Origin: Acrocarpospora corrugata
GTDB lineage: Bacteria > Actinomycetota > Actinomycetes > Streptosporangiales > Streptosporangiaceae
Assembly (NCBI RefSeq): GCF_009687845.1
Contig: NZ_BLAD01000046.1
Location: 62,001 to 126,000, forward strand
Length of the DNA: 64,000 nucleotides
Reading direction: 5' to 3'
The position numbers and the translations under genes were made by a program. The notes under the pieces are model-generated. The model did no database searches, was not told the DNA's origin, and saw only the letters and a program-made list of their open reading frames with translations. Positions 44,856 to 52,843 of this stretch are shown here, piece after piece (the first letter of the stretch is position 1; each line of letters begins with the position of its first letter).

Positions 44856-44879
44856 GCAGGTTAGCCTTACCTAACCTGC
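44856..44879 (-). promoter_or_regulatory. IdeR/DmdR-type iron box upstream of sufR
   Basis: GCAGGTTAG (44856-44864) and CTAACCTGC (44871-44879) are perfect 9-bp arms around CCTTAC. The core AGGTTAGCCTTACCTAA (44858-44874) closely matches the iron box bound by DtxR/IdeR repressors. It lies in the gap before the suf operon; the only other adjacent gene ends here. Its centre is about 80 bases upstream of the chosen sufR start. Confidence 0.7.
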
Positions 44880-44943
44880 GGAAACGCGCTCCGGACGTGG
44901 CGACGGGCCGGAAACGTTCAAGGTCCCGGCCCGCCGTTTTCCG

Positions 44944-45714
44944 CTATGCCCGCTCCCACGCGGCGAATGACGCGCCGTGCGGGTCGGCGAATACCGCGAA
45001 CCTCCCCATATTCGGGACGGTCTTCGGCCCGTAGAGCTGCCGGGCGCCGAGGCCGCGCGCCTGCTCCATGGTGGCGTCCAGGTTGGCGGTGCCGAAGTAG
45101 ACCAGCCAGTGCGGCGGCACGTTCGACGGGAAGCTGTCGTCCATCTGCATCATCCCGGCGATCGTCTCGCCCGCCATCGTGAACGTGGTGTACGGCTTCT
45201 GGCCCATCTTGTGGGTGTCGGCGCCCCAGCCGAACACGCGGTGGTAGAAGCGCATGGCCGACTCCCCGTCCCGGGTCAGCAGCTCCACCCAGTTGAGCGT
45301 GCCCGGCTCCCCGGCCAGCTGGGCGCCGGGGTGGCGGTCGGACTGCCAGACGCTGACGTACGCGCCGGTCGGGTCCTGGAAGACGGCCATGGTGCCCTCG
45401 TTCATGATCTCCATGGGTTCCATCACGACCGTGCCGTCGGCCTCCCGGACCGCCTGCGCGGTCTTCGCGGCGTCCTCGGTGGCGAAGTAGGTGTTCCAGG
45501 TGGTGCGCTGTCCTTCCATCATCGTGGGGCCGATCCCGGCCACCGCCTTGCCGTTGCGGCGGAACATGCCGTAGCCACCGCTCTCCGGGCGCTCGTCGTA
45601 CTCGGGCATCCAGCCGAACATCTGCCCGTAGAAGTCCGTCGAGGCCTTGATGTCAGTGCTGGACAGATCCACCCAGCAGGCCGTCCCCGGCCGATAGCTC
45701 GTGAACTCCGCCAT
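44944..45714 (-). CDS. Two-domain VOC (glyoxalase-like) protein
   Basis: A 256-residue protein made of two vicinal-oxygen-chelate repeats: residues about 8-125 (CWVDLSSTDIKASTDFYGQM ... FQDPTGAYVSVWQ) and 138-255 (NWVELLTRDGESAMRFYHRV ... FADPHGASFAAWE). This build is common in actinobacteria and often annotated as a glyoxalase or 27-kDa antigen-like protein; the metal ligands vary, so the reaction is not predictable. Confidence 0.85.
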   Translation of the reverse strand: MAEFTSYRPGTACWVDLSSTDIKASTDFYGQMFGWMPEYDERPESGGYGMFRRNGKAVAGIGPTMMEGQRTTWNTYFATEDAAKTAQAVREADGTVVMEPMEIMNEGTMAVFQDPTGAYVSVWQSDRHPGAQLAGEPGTLNWVELLTRDGESAMRFYHRVFGWGADTHKMGQKPYTTFTMAGETIAGMMQMDDSFPSNVPPHWLVYFGTANLDATMEQARGLGARQLYGPKTVPNMGRFAVFADPHGASFAAWERA

Positions 45715-45861
45715 GCCGTATCCCCCTTCTCGGTGACACCGGACTCTTAAGCGTTACACGGCTTTTGTCCTGAAATCTGCTGATTTTACGGGATTCCATG
45801 CAAGGGTTTACCGGGTACACCGGAGGCGGGAGCGGGCGGGCGACTCCCTAAACTCGTAGAC

Positions 45862-46770
45862 ATGATTTCCCCTGCCGTCGAGATCACCGGCCTGGTGAAG
45901 CGGTACGGGCGGACCACAGCCGTCGACGGGCTGACCTTGAGGTGCGCTCGTGGCGAGGTGACGGCGATCCTGGGCCCGAACGGGGCGGGGAAGACGTCCA
46001 CGATCGAGATCTGCGAGGGATTCCTGCGGTTCGACGCCGGCTCGGTGCGGGTCCTCGGCCTGGCGCCGGGCGATCCGGCGCTGCGGGCGCGGGTCGGCGT
46101 GATGCCGCAGTCCGGCGGCGTGCCGCAGGCCATCAGGGCGAGCGAATGGCTGCGCCTGGTGTCCAGGTTCCACGCCCATCCGCTGCCGCCCGCCGCGCTG
46201 CTGGACCGGCTGGGGCTGACCGAGCACGCGCGCACGCCGTTCCGGCGCCTGTCCGGCGGCCAGCAGCAGCGGCTCTCGCTGGCGGCGGCGGTGATCGGGC
46301 GGCCGGAGCTGGTGTTCCTGGACGAGCCGACGGCCGGGCTCGACCCGCAGGCCAGGCACGCCTGCTGGGAGGTGGTCGGCGAGCTCCGCAGCGCGGGGGT
46401 CTCGGTGGTGCTGACCACGCACTACATGGACGAGGCGGAGAAGCTGGCCGACCAGGTGGTGATCATCGATCGGGGGCGGGTGGTGGCCGGGGGCAGTCCG
46501 GCCACGCTGACCGGCGCGGAGCGCCAGCTCCGGTTCCGGGCCAGACCCGGCCTCAACCTGGACGAGCTGCTGATGGCGCTGCCGCCGGGCAGCGCGGCGA
46601 AGGAGTCCCCGGCGGGGCACTACATCATCGAGGGCCTGGTCGATCCGTCGCTGCTGGCCACGGTGACCGCCTGGTGCGCCACCGAGGGCGTGACCACAGA
46701 GGATCTCAGCATCGAGCGCCGCACCCTGGAGGACGTGTTCCTCGAACTGACCGGACGGGAACTGCGATGA
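45862..46770 (+). CDS. ABC exporter ATPase (DrrA-like)
   Basis: A 302-residue ATPase: Walker A GPNGAGKTS, Q-loop VGVMPQSGGVP, signature RLSGGQQQRLSLA, Walker B LVFLDEPTAGLDP, H-loop TTHYMDEAEKL, and the DrrA-type C-terminus LSIERRTLEDVFLELTGREL. It pairs with the ABC-2 permease gene, whose ATG overlaps its stop. Export of a drug, lipid or peptide is likely. Confidence 0.93.
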   Translation: MISPAVEITGLVKRYGRTTAVDGLTLRCARGEVTAILGPNGAGKTSTIEICEGFLRFDAGSVRVLGLAPGDPALRARVGVMPQSGGVPQAIRASEWLRLVSRFHAHPLPPAALLDRLGLTEHARTPFRRLSGGQQQRLSLAAAVIGRPELVFLDEPTAGLDPQARHACWEVVGELRSAGVSVVLTTHYMDEAEKLADQVVIIDRGRVVAGGSPATLTGAERQLRFRARPGLNLDELLMALPPGSAAKESPAGHYIIEGLVDPSLLATVTAWCATEGVTTEDLSIERRTLEDVFLELTGRELR

Positions 46771-47531
46771 CGACGCTCGACTTCAGCCCCGCGCCCGGGG
46801 CCGCGCCGCTGGCCCGGATGGTGGGCGCGCAGGCGGGCGCCGAGATCCGGGCGATGCTGCGCAACGGCGAGCAGCTTTTGCTGACGATGATCATTCCGGT
46901 GCTGCTGCTGGTCGGCTTCTCCAAGGCTCCGCTGCTGAACGTGGCCGGGGAGCGGGTGGACTTCGTCGCGCCCGGCGTGCTGGCGCTGGCCATCATGTCC
47001 ACCGCGTTCACCGGCCAGGCCATCGCGACCGGATTCGAGCGCCGCTACGGCGTGCTCAAACGGCTGGGCGCCACGCCGCTGTCGCGGACCGGCCTGCTGC
47101 TGGCCAAGACGCTGGCGGTGCTGGCGGTGGAGGCGCTGCAGGTGGTGGTGCTGGTCCTGGTGGCGCTGGCGCTCGGCTGGTCGCCGGGCGGCAATCCGGT
47201 CTGGGCGGCGGTCCTGATCCTGCTGGGCACGGCGGCCTTCAGCGGTCTCGGGCTGCTGATGGCGGGGACGCTGCGCGCGGAGGCGACGCTGGCGGGGGCG
47301 AATCTGGTCTATCTGGTCATGCTCGGGCTGGGCGGGGTGGTGCTGCCGCTGTCGACCTATCCCGGATCGATCCGGCCGGTGCTGGAGTTCCTGCCGCTCG
47401 GGGCCTTCACCGACGGCATGCGGGCGGTGCTGGCCGAGGGCTCCGGGCTGCCGTGGGGTCCGGTGGCGGTGCTGGCCGCGTGGGCCGTGGTGGCGCTGAC
47501 GCTGGCGGCCCGGACCTTCCGCTGGGAGTGA
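46767..47531 (+). CDS. ABC-2 type exporter permease
   Basis: A 254-residue protein with six predicted helices, coupled by ATGA to the ATPase gene. IRAMLRNGEQLLLTMIIPVL at the N-terminus, the ATGFERRYGVLKRLGATPLS coupling helix and the FLPLGAFTDGMR motif are typical of DrrB-like permeases. It should form the membrane part of the exporter. Confidence 0.9.
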   Translation: MTTLDFSPAPGAAPLARMVGAQAGAEIRAMLRNGEQLLLTMIIPVLLLVGFSKAPLLNVAGERVDFVAPGVLALAIMSTAFTGQAIATGFERRYGVLKRLGATPLSRTGLLLAKTLAVLAVEALQVVVLVLVALALGWSPGGNPVWAAVLILLGTAAFSGLGLLMAGTLRAEATLAGANLVYLVMLGLGGVVLPLSTYPGSIRPVLEFLPLGAFTDGMRAVLAEGSGLPWGPVAVLAAWAVVALTLAARTFRWE

Positions 47532-47620
47532 TCGGCGGGGGGTATTAACCCATTCGCCCCGATTAAGGCGATGGCTCTACGCTTGGGCTGCCCCAGCCTG
47601 TTGACGGAGGAGTTGCCCTC

Positions 47621-48520
47621 GTGACCGCCGAGACCGTTTCCGGGTCCGCACGGCCGTACCGGTTTCGGTTGGGGGCGGGGCTGCGGGCCGCGTCCGACGC
47701 CGTGCCGCCGTCGGGGCTGGTGATCCTGGGGATCCTGACGGTGCAGATCGGGGCGGGGCTGGCGAAGAACCTGTTCGCCGTGTTGCCGCCGAGCGCGGTG
47801 GTGTTCCTGCGGATCAGCACGAGCGCGCTGGTGCTGGTGGCGCTCGCGCTGCCCCGGCTGCGCGGGCTGAGCCGGCGCGACCTGCTGGTGGGGGCCGCGT
47901 TCGGGGTCAGTCTCGGGCTGATGAACCTGTCGTTCTACGAGGCGCTGGCGCGGCTGCCGATGGGGATCGCGGTGGCGATCGAGTTCCTCGGGCCGCTGTC
48001 GGTCGCGGTGGTGGCGTCGCGGCGGAAGCTGGACTTCCTCTGGGTGGCGCTGGCCGCGACCGGGATCGCGCTGCTCGCGCCGTGGGGGAAGGCGGCGGGG
48101 GCGAGCTGGGTGGGGATCGGGTTCGCGCTGCTGGCCGGGGCGTTCTGGGCGTCCTACATCCTGCTGTCGGCGGCGGTCGGGGGGCGGTTCCCCGGGACGA
48201 CGGGGCTGTCGTTCGCGATGGTGGTGTCGGTGCTGGTCACCGCGCCGGTGGGGATCACCACGGGGGGCCTGGATCTGCTCTCGCCGGAGATCCTGCTGCT
48301 GGGGCTGGGGGTCGGGCTGCTGTCGTCGGTCATTCCGTACACGCTGGAGCTGGAGGCGTTGCGCAGGATGCCGAAGCGGGTGTTCGGCATCCTGATGAGC
48401 CTGGAACCGGCGGCGGCCGCGCTGGTCGGGCTGCTGATCCTGGGCGAGATCCTGCACCTGCGCGAGTGGGCGGCGATCGGCTGTGTGGTCATCGCGTCCA
48501 TCGGGGCGACCAAGGCCTGA
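47621..48520 (+). CDS. EamA/DMT family permease (RhtA-like)
   Basis: A 299-residue protein with about ten helices in two EamA repeats, starting at GTG 47621 with GGAGGAG upstream. FYEALARLPMGIAVAIEFLG and YTLELEALRRMPKRVFGILM are characteristic of the RhtA (threonine/homoserine exporter) branch. Export of an amino acid or metabolite is inferred; the substrate is unknown. Confidence 0.88.
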   Translation: MTAETVSGSARPYRFRLGAGLRAASDAVPPSGLVILGILTVQIGAGLAKNLFAVLPPSAVVFLRISTSALVLVALALPRLRGLSRRDLLVGAAFGVSLGLMNLSFYEALARLPMGIAVAIEFLGPLSVAVVASRRKLDFLWVALAATGIALLAPWGKAAGASWVGIGFALLAGAFWASYILLSAAVGGRFPGTTGLSFAMVVSVLVTAPVGITTGGLDLLSPEILLLGLGVGLLSSVIPYTLELEALRRMPKRVFGILMSLEPAAAALVGLLILGEILHLREWAAIGCVVIASIGATKA

Positions 48521-49198
48521 TCACTCCGGCTTGTTGGCCCAGATCCCCCGGACGTGCTGGATGTGGCCGTGCATGATGTGCTCCGCGGTGGCCCGGTCGC
48601 CGCGGATCAGTGCGTCCAGCAGGTCGATGTGCTCGTGCGCCGAGTTGGCCAGCACGCCGCGGTCGGCCAGGCCCTTCAACCCGTAGAGGCGGGCCCGGGC
48701 GCGCAGGTCGCGGACCACCTCGACCAGGTGCACGTTGCCGGACATGGCCAGCAGCTCCAGGTGGAAGCTCAGGTCGGCGTTGACGTAAGTGAGCAGGTCG
48801 CCTCGGACGGCCGCGGTGACGATCTCGCGGGCCAGCGGCCTGAGCCGCTCGAACTCGGCCGCGCGGGCCGGGTCGGCCAGCCGGGCCACGGTGGGCACCT
48901 CGATCAGCTGCCGGAGTTCGGTGATCTCGTCCAGGTCCCGCTCGGACATCTCGGTCACCCGGAAGCCCTTGTTGCGCACCGCCTCGACCAGGCCCTCCTT
49001 GGCCAGGTCGAGCATCGCCTCCCGGACCGGGGTGGCGGACACCCCGAACTGGGCGGCCAGCACCGGGGCGGAATAGACCACCCCCGGCCGCATCTCCCCC
49101 GCCACGAGGGCCCCCCGCAACGCCTGGGCGACCTGCTCGCGCAGGCTCAGCCGCTCCCCCACCGCCGGCAGGCCGAGCCCTTCAGCTCCCCGAGCCAT
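48521..49198 (-). CDS. GntR/FCD family regulator of the hydroxyproline operon
   Basis: A 225-residue regulator from ATG 49198 (GGGGAG upstream). The winged helix (VAQALRGALVAGEMRPGVVY, APVLAAQFGVSATPVREAML) is followed by an FCD ligand domain with the metal-binding Asp/His residues (DLSFHLELLAMSGNVHLV, SAHEHIDLLDALIRGDRA). It lies downstream of and in the same direction as the hydroxyproline genes, so it probably responds to a pathway intermediate. A dyad at 54026-54044 is its likely target. Confidence 0.88.
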   Translation of the reverse strand: MARGAEGLGLPAVGERLSLREQVAQALRGALVAGEMRPGVVYSAPVLAAQFGVSATPVREAMLDLAKEGLVEAVRNKGFRVTEMSERDLDEITELRQLIEVPTVARLADPARAAEFERLRPLAREIVTAAVRGDLLTYVNADLSFHLELLAMSGNVHLVEVVRDLRARARLYGLKGLADRGVLANSAHEHIDLLDALIRGDRATAEHIMHGHIQHVRGIWANKPE

Positions 49199-49316
49199 CC
49201 CACTCCCCACTCGCGTACTCCCTGCCAGCATGACATCCGTTCCGGGGCCGGGAATCCGGCTGGATGGCCAAAGGGGGATCGTACCGTTTCGCATCCGGAC
49301 AATTAGCACCAGGTCG

Positions 49317-50309
49317 TTAGAGCAAGAATCCCTTTTGGAACGGGTCAAGGGGGTCGAGGAAGTATTGGGCGGTGCCGGTGATCCAGGCGCGGCCGGTGAT
49401 TTCGGGGATGACGGCCGGGCGGTCGTCGACGGTGGTCTCCCCGGTCAGGCGGCCGGTGAAGCGGGTGCCGATGAAGGATTCGTTGACGAATTCCGTACCG
49501 ACGGGAAGGTCGCCGCGGGCGTGGAGCTGGGCCATCCTGGCGCTGGTGCCGGTGCCGCACGGGGAGCGGTCGAACCAGCCGGGGTGGATCGCCATGGCGT
49601 GGCGGGACAGGCGGGCGTCCGAGCCGGGGGCCAGGAACTGGACGTGGTGGCAGCCCCTGATGCCCGGGTCGAGCGGGTGCACGGGTTCGGGAATCGCGTC
49701 CATGATTGCCAGTCCGGCGTCAAGAATCTGCTGTTTGTACGCGCGATCGAACGGAAGTCCGACGGCTTCGATGGGAACTATCGCGTAAAAATTCCCGCCG
49801 TAGGCGAGGTCGTAAGGTATTTCGCCATATCCGGTGACTTTTACGGATTGGTCGAGGGCGACGCTGAACGAGGGCACATTCTGGATGGTGACCGACCTCG
49901 CGGCTCCGTCCTCAACGGCGACCGAGGCCGTGACCAGTCCCGCCGGGGTGTCCAGCCGGATCACGGTCACCGGCTCGGTCACCTCGACCATCCCCGTCTC
50001 GACCAGCACCGTGGCCACGCCGATCGTGCCGTGTCCGCACATCGGCAGGCAGCCGCTCACCTCGATGTACAGCACCCCCCAGTCCGCGTCCTGCCGGGTG
50101 GGCGGCTGCAGGATCGCCCCGCTCATCGCCGCGTGCCCGCGCGGCTCGTACATGAGCAGGGTACGGATGTGATCCAGGTTGGCCATGAAATGTTCCCGCC
50201 GCTCCGCCATGGTCGCGCCCGGAATCACCCCGACTCCCCCGGTGATGACCCGGGTCGGCATGCCCTCGGTGTGCGAGTCCACCGCGTGGAACACCCGCTT
50301 GGTCCGCAT
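49317..50309 (-). CDS. 4-hydroxyproline 2-epimerase (proline racemase family)
   Basis: A 330-residue enzyme with both catalytic Cys: PMCGHGTIGV and SPCGTGTSARM. Two Cys indicate an epimerase/racemase rather than the 3-hydroxyproline dehydratase form, and DSHTEGMPTRV is the family N-terminus. It should convert trans-4-hydroxy-L-proline to cis-4-hydroxy-D-proline. Coupled dehydrogenase and deaminase genes lie upstream. A short decayed copy of its start sits just before it. Confidence 0.9.
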   Translation of the reverse strand: MRTKRVFHAVDSHTEGMPTRVITGGVGVIPGATMAERREHFMANLDHIRTLLMYEPRGHAAMSGAILQPPTRQDADWGVLYIEVSGCLPMCGHGTIGVATVLVETGMVEVTEPVTVIRLDTPAGLVTASVAVEDGAARSVTIQNVPSFSVALDQSVKVTGYGEIPYDLAYGGNFYAIVPIEAVGLPFDRAYKQQILDAGLAIMDAIPEPVHPLDPGIRGCHHVQFLAPGSDARLSRHAMAIHPGWFDRSPCGTGTSARMAQLHARGDLPVGTEFVNESFIGTRFTGRLTGETTVDDRPAVIPEITGRAWITGTAQYFLDPLDPFQKGFLL

Positions 50310-50310
50310 C

Positions 50311-50349
50311 TCAGCTCACCCTCTCCGGGAGCACCCGCTTCGTCGGCAT
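50311..50349 (-). CDS. 12-codon mini-ORF duplicating the epimerase start
   Basis: ATG 50347-50349 opens MPTKRVLPERVS and stops at TGA 50311-50313, two bases before the epimerase ATG (50307-50309), whose protein starts MRTKRVFHAV. The two starts match in 16 of the first 20 nucleotides. It follows the deaminase stop by one base. It is either a leftover of a local duplication or a short leader that couples translation from the deaminase gene to the epimerase gene. Confidence 0.45.
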   Translation of the reverse strand: MPTKRVLPERVS

Positions 50350-50350
50350 G

Positions 50351-51241
50351 TCAGCGCAATCCTTCCGCGAGAACTTTCTCGGTGGCGGCCCGCACCGCGA
50401 CCTCCTGCTCGGGGAGCAGGGGCTGCCTGGGCGGGCGGCAGGTGCCGCCGGTCCGGCCGGCCAGGTCCATGGAGAGTTTGATGGCCTGGACGAACTCGGT
50501 CTTGGCGTCCCAGCGGAGCAGGGGGTGCAGGGCACGATACAGCGGCTGCGCGACGTCGAGATCGCCGGCCATGGCGGCCCGGTAGAGGCGCACGGTGGCT
50601 TCCGGCAGGGCGTTCGGGTAGCCCGCCACCCAGCCGACCGCGCCGGCCAGGGCCAGTTCGAGGAGCACGTCGTCGGAGCCGACCAGCAGGTCCAGGCCGG
50701 GGGCGAGTTCGGCGATCTCGTACGCTCTGCGGACGTCGCCGGTGAACTCCTTGACGGCCACGATCAGGCCCTCGGCGTACAGCTGGGCGAGCAGGGCGGG
50801 GGTCAGGTCGATCTTGGTGTCGATCGGGTTGTTGTAGGCGACGATCGGCACGCCGGCCTCCGCGACCAGGCGGTAGTGCTCGATCGCGGCGCGCTCGTCG
50901 GCGCGGTAGCTGTTGGGCGGCAGTAGCATGACCGCGCCGCAGCCGGCCTCGCCCGCCTGCTCGGCCCAGCGGCGGGCCTCGTGCGCGCCGTACGCGGCGA
51001 TGCCCGGCATGACCCGGTCGGCGCCGATGGCCGCGACGGCGGTCTCGACCACTCGGGCGCGTTCGTCGGCGGTGAGCGTCTGGTACTCGCCCAGTGAACC
51101 GTTCGGCACGACGCCGTCACAGCCGGAGGCCACCAGCCAGCGGCAGTGCTCGGCGTAGGCGGCGAAATCGACGGACAGATCCGGCTTCAGGGGGAGCGCG
51201 GTGGCCACCATCACTCCGCGCCACGGCTTCTCACGCGTCAT
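50351..51241 (-). CDS. DapA-family 1-pyrroline-4-hydroxy-2-carboxylate deaminase
   Basis: A 296-residue (beta/alpha)8 aldolase-type lyase. VPNGSLGEYQTLTADER is the phosphate/carboxylate loop, YNNPIDTKIDLTP contains the conserved Tyr, and LIVAVKEFTGDVRR holds the Schiff-base Lys. Found in a hydroxyproline cluster, it should convert the cyclic imine from D-hydroxyproline oxidation to 2-oxoglutarate semialdehyde and ammonia. The start overlaps the upstream FAD gene by 11 bases. Confidence 0.88.
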   Translation of the reverse strand: MTREKPWRGVMVATALPLKPDLSVDFAAYAEHCRWLVASGCDGVVPNGSLGEYQTLTADERARVVETAVAAIGADRVMPGIAAYGAHEARRWAEQAGEAGCGAVMLLPPNSYRADERAAIEHYRLVAEAGVPIVAYNNPIDTKIDLTPALLAQLYAEGLIVAVKEFTGDVRRAYEIAELAPGLDLLVGSDDVLLELALAGAVGWVAGYPNALPEATVRLYRAAMAGDLDVAQPLYRALHPLLRWDAKTEFVQAIKLSMDLAGRTGGTCRPPRQPLLPEQEVAVRAATEKVLAEGLR

Positions 51242-52601
51242 CGTTCGTACTCCTCAAGGGGTAGGCGGCCAGGTTCTGCAGGCTGATGGGCTGCGCGATC
51301 GGGCGGCGCGGCGGCGGCGGATCCTCCCCGGCCAGCCGGGCGACGGCGTACCCGCACATCCGGCCCTGGCACCAGCCCATCCCTGGCCGGGCCAGCAGCT
51401 TGAGCGACCGCGTATCGACGGCCCCAAGCGCCTGGGCGTCGCAGATCGCCTGGTACGGAACTTCCTCGCACCGGCACACGATCGTGTCGGCGCGCAGCCG
51501 GTCCCGCCAGCCGTCCCGGACCGGGAACACCTCGTGCAGCAGCCGGGCGAACGCGCGCGCCCGCTCCCGGCGCCGCCGCACTCCGTCCGGGAGGGGCGTG
51601 CCGGTGATCGAGTGGCCGGCGATGATCCCGTCGAGTTCGGCCAGCTCCGCGCCGCCGACGCCCGTGGTCTCCCCCGCCGCGTGCACGCCGGTGATCGAGG
51701 TCCGCATCTGGTCGTCCACCGCGACGATCGCGCTGCCGTCGGAGTCGCGCGTGGTCGCGCAGCCGAGCTGCACGGGCAGGTCGAGCTGCGGGACGAAGCC
51801 GTAACCCACCGCGAGCGCGTCGCACTCGATCTCCCGCGTCCTGATCGCCCGCCAGCCGTCATCGATCTTGGCCACGGTGACCTTCGCGAGCTCATCGGCC
51901 CCATGGGCCGCGACGACGGCCTGCCCCCGGTGGTACGGCACCCGATAGCGCGCGAGCGTCGCCGCGTAACCCGCGCCTTCCGCGAGTTTCGCCGGATACC
52001 GCGCCAGAGCGCCCATCTGGCGAGCGGCCTCGAACACCCCCACGACCCGCGCCCCGGCGGCGGCCAGCCCGGCCGCGACAGGCAGCAGAAAGGGCCCGGT
52101 CCCCGCCACCGCGATCCGGCGGCCCGCCACCACGAGATTCCCCTTGAGCAACGCCTGAGCGCCACCGGCGGTCATCACCCCGGGCAGATCCCACCCGGGG
52201 AACGGCACCACCCGATCGTGCGCCCCCGTGGCGATCAGCAGCCGCTCACCCGTCAGCGTCCCCCCGTCATGGTGCACGGCGAAGGACGGCTCCACCGCCC
52301 AGACCCGGCACCCGAGGTGGAGATCGACCCCTGTCAGGCGGTCACGAAGCCGCAGGAAATCCCGGCGCGGGGCAGGCGCCTGAATGGCCTGCTCGATCGA
52401 CTGGTCGCGCCCGAGCCGCTCGTGAGTGGGGTCATCCCGCACATTCCCCCCGCCGAGCTCCGGCGGTGGCTGGCGGTGGAACTGTCCGCCGAGTTGTGCG
52501 GCGGAGTCGACCAGGGCGACGCGCAGCCCTCCGCGCGCGGCCGTGCCTGCGGCTGCCATCCCGGCAGGACCCGCGCCGATGACGATGAGGTCATATTTCA
52601 C
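51231..52601 (-). CDS. D-hydroxyproline dehydrogenase, FAD/[2Fe-2S] subunit (HcnB/SoxA-like)
   Basis: A 456-residue flavoprotein: FAD motif LIVIGAGPAGMAAAGTAA, NAD-like motif IAVAGTGPFLLPVAAGLAAA, GVHAAGETTGVGG. A C-terminal BFD-like domain has Cys in IVCRCEEVPYQ and GWCQGRMCGY for a [2Fe-2S] cluster. It overlaps the ferredoxin-like gene by 4 bases. This three-gene set (FAD/Fe-S, small 2Fe-2S, DAO-type) matches multisubunit D-hydroxyproline or octopine/opine dehydrogenases. Confidence 0.87.
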   Translation of the reverse strand: MKYDLIVIGAGPAGMAAAGTAARGGLRVALVDSAAQLGGQFHRQPPPELGGGNVRDDPTHERLGRDQSIEQAIQAPAPRRDFLRLRDRLTGVDLHLGCRVWAVEPSFAVHHDGGTLTGERLLIATGAHDRVVPFPGWDLPGVMTAGGAQALLKGNLVVAGRRIAVAGTGPFLLPVAAGLAAAGARVVGVFEAARQMGALARYPAKLAEGAGYAATLARYRVPYHRGQAVVAAHGADELAKVTVAKIDDGWRAIRTREIECDALAVGYGFVPQLDLPVQLGCATTRDSDGSAIVAVDDQMRTSITGVHAAGETTGVGGAELAELDGIIAGHSITGTPLPDGVRRRRERARAFARLLHEVFPVRDGWRDRLRADTIVCRCEEVPYQAICDAQALGAVDTRSLKLLARPGMGWCQGRMCGYAVARLAGEDPPPPRRPIAQPISLQNLAAYPLRSTNDDA

Positions 52602-52843
52602 GAGGTGGTCACCTCATCCCCCGGGCGGGCCACGGTCAGGCAGGCGCGGACGTTGGGCTCGCCGTTGACCGTGAGCAGGCAGTCGAAGCAGACGCCGATG
52701 CCGCAGAACAGGCCGCGCGGGCGGCCGTTGATCCTGGTGGTCCGCCAGGAACGGATTCCGGCGGCGTGCAGGGCGGCCCCGATCGTCTGGCCGGGCCGCA
52801 CCGGGATCGGCCGCCCGGAAAAGACGATCTCGAAACCGCTCAT
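52598..52843 (-). CDS. Small [2Fe-2S] subunit of the D-hydroxyproline dehydrogenase
   Basis: An 81-residue Fer2_4 protein (HcnA-like): GQTIGAALHAAGI, then FCGIGVCFDCLLTVNG and RACLT supply the cluster Cys. It overlaps both neighbours by four bases (ATGA each side), indicating 1:1 synthesis with the FAD subunits. Confidence 0.88.
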   Translation of the reverse strand: MSGFEIVFSGRPIPVRPGQTIGAALHAAGIRSWRTTRINGRPRGLFCGIGVCFDCLLTVNGEPNVRACLTVARPGDEVTTS

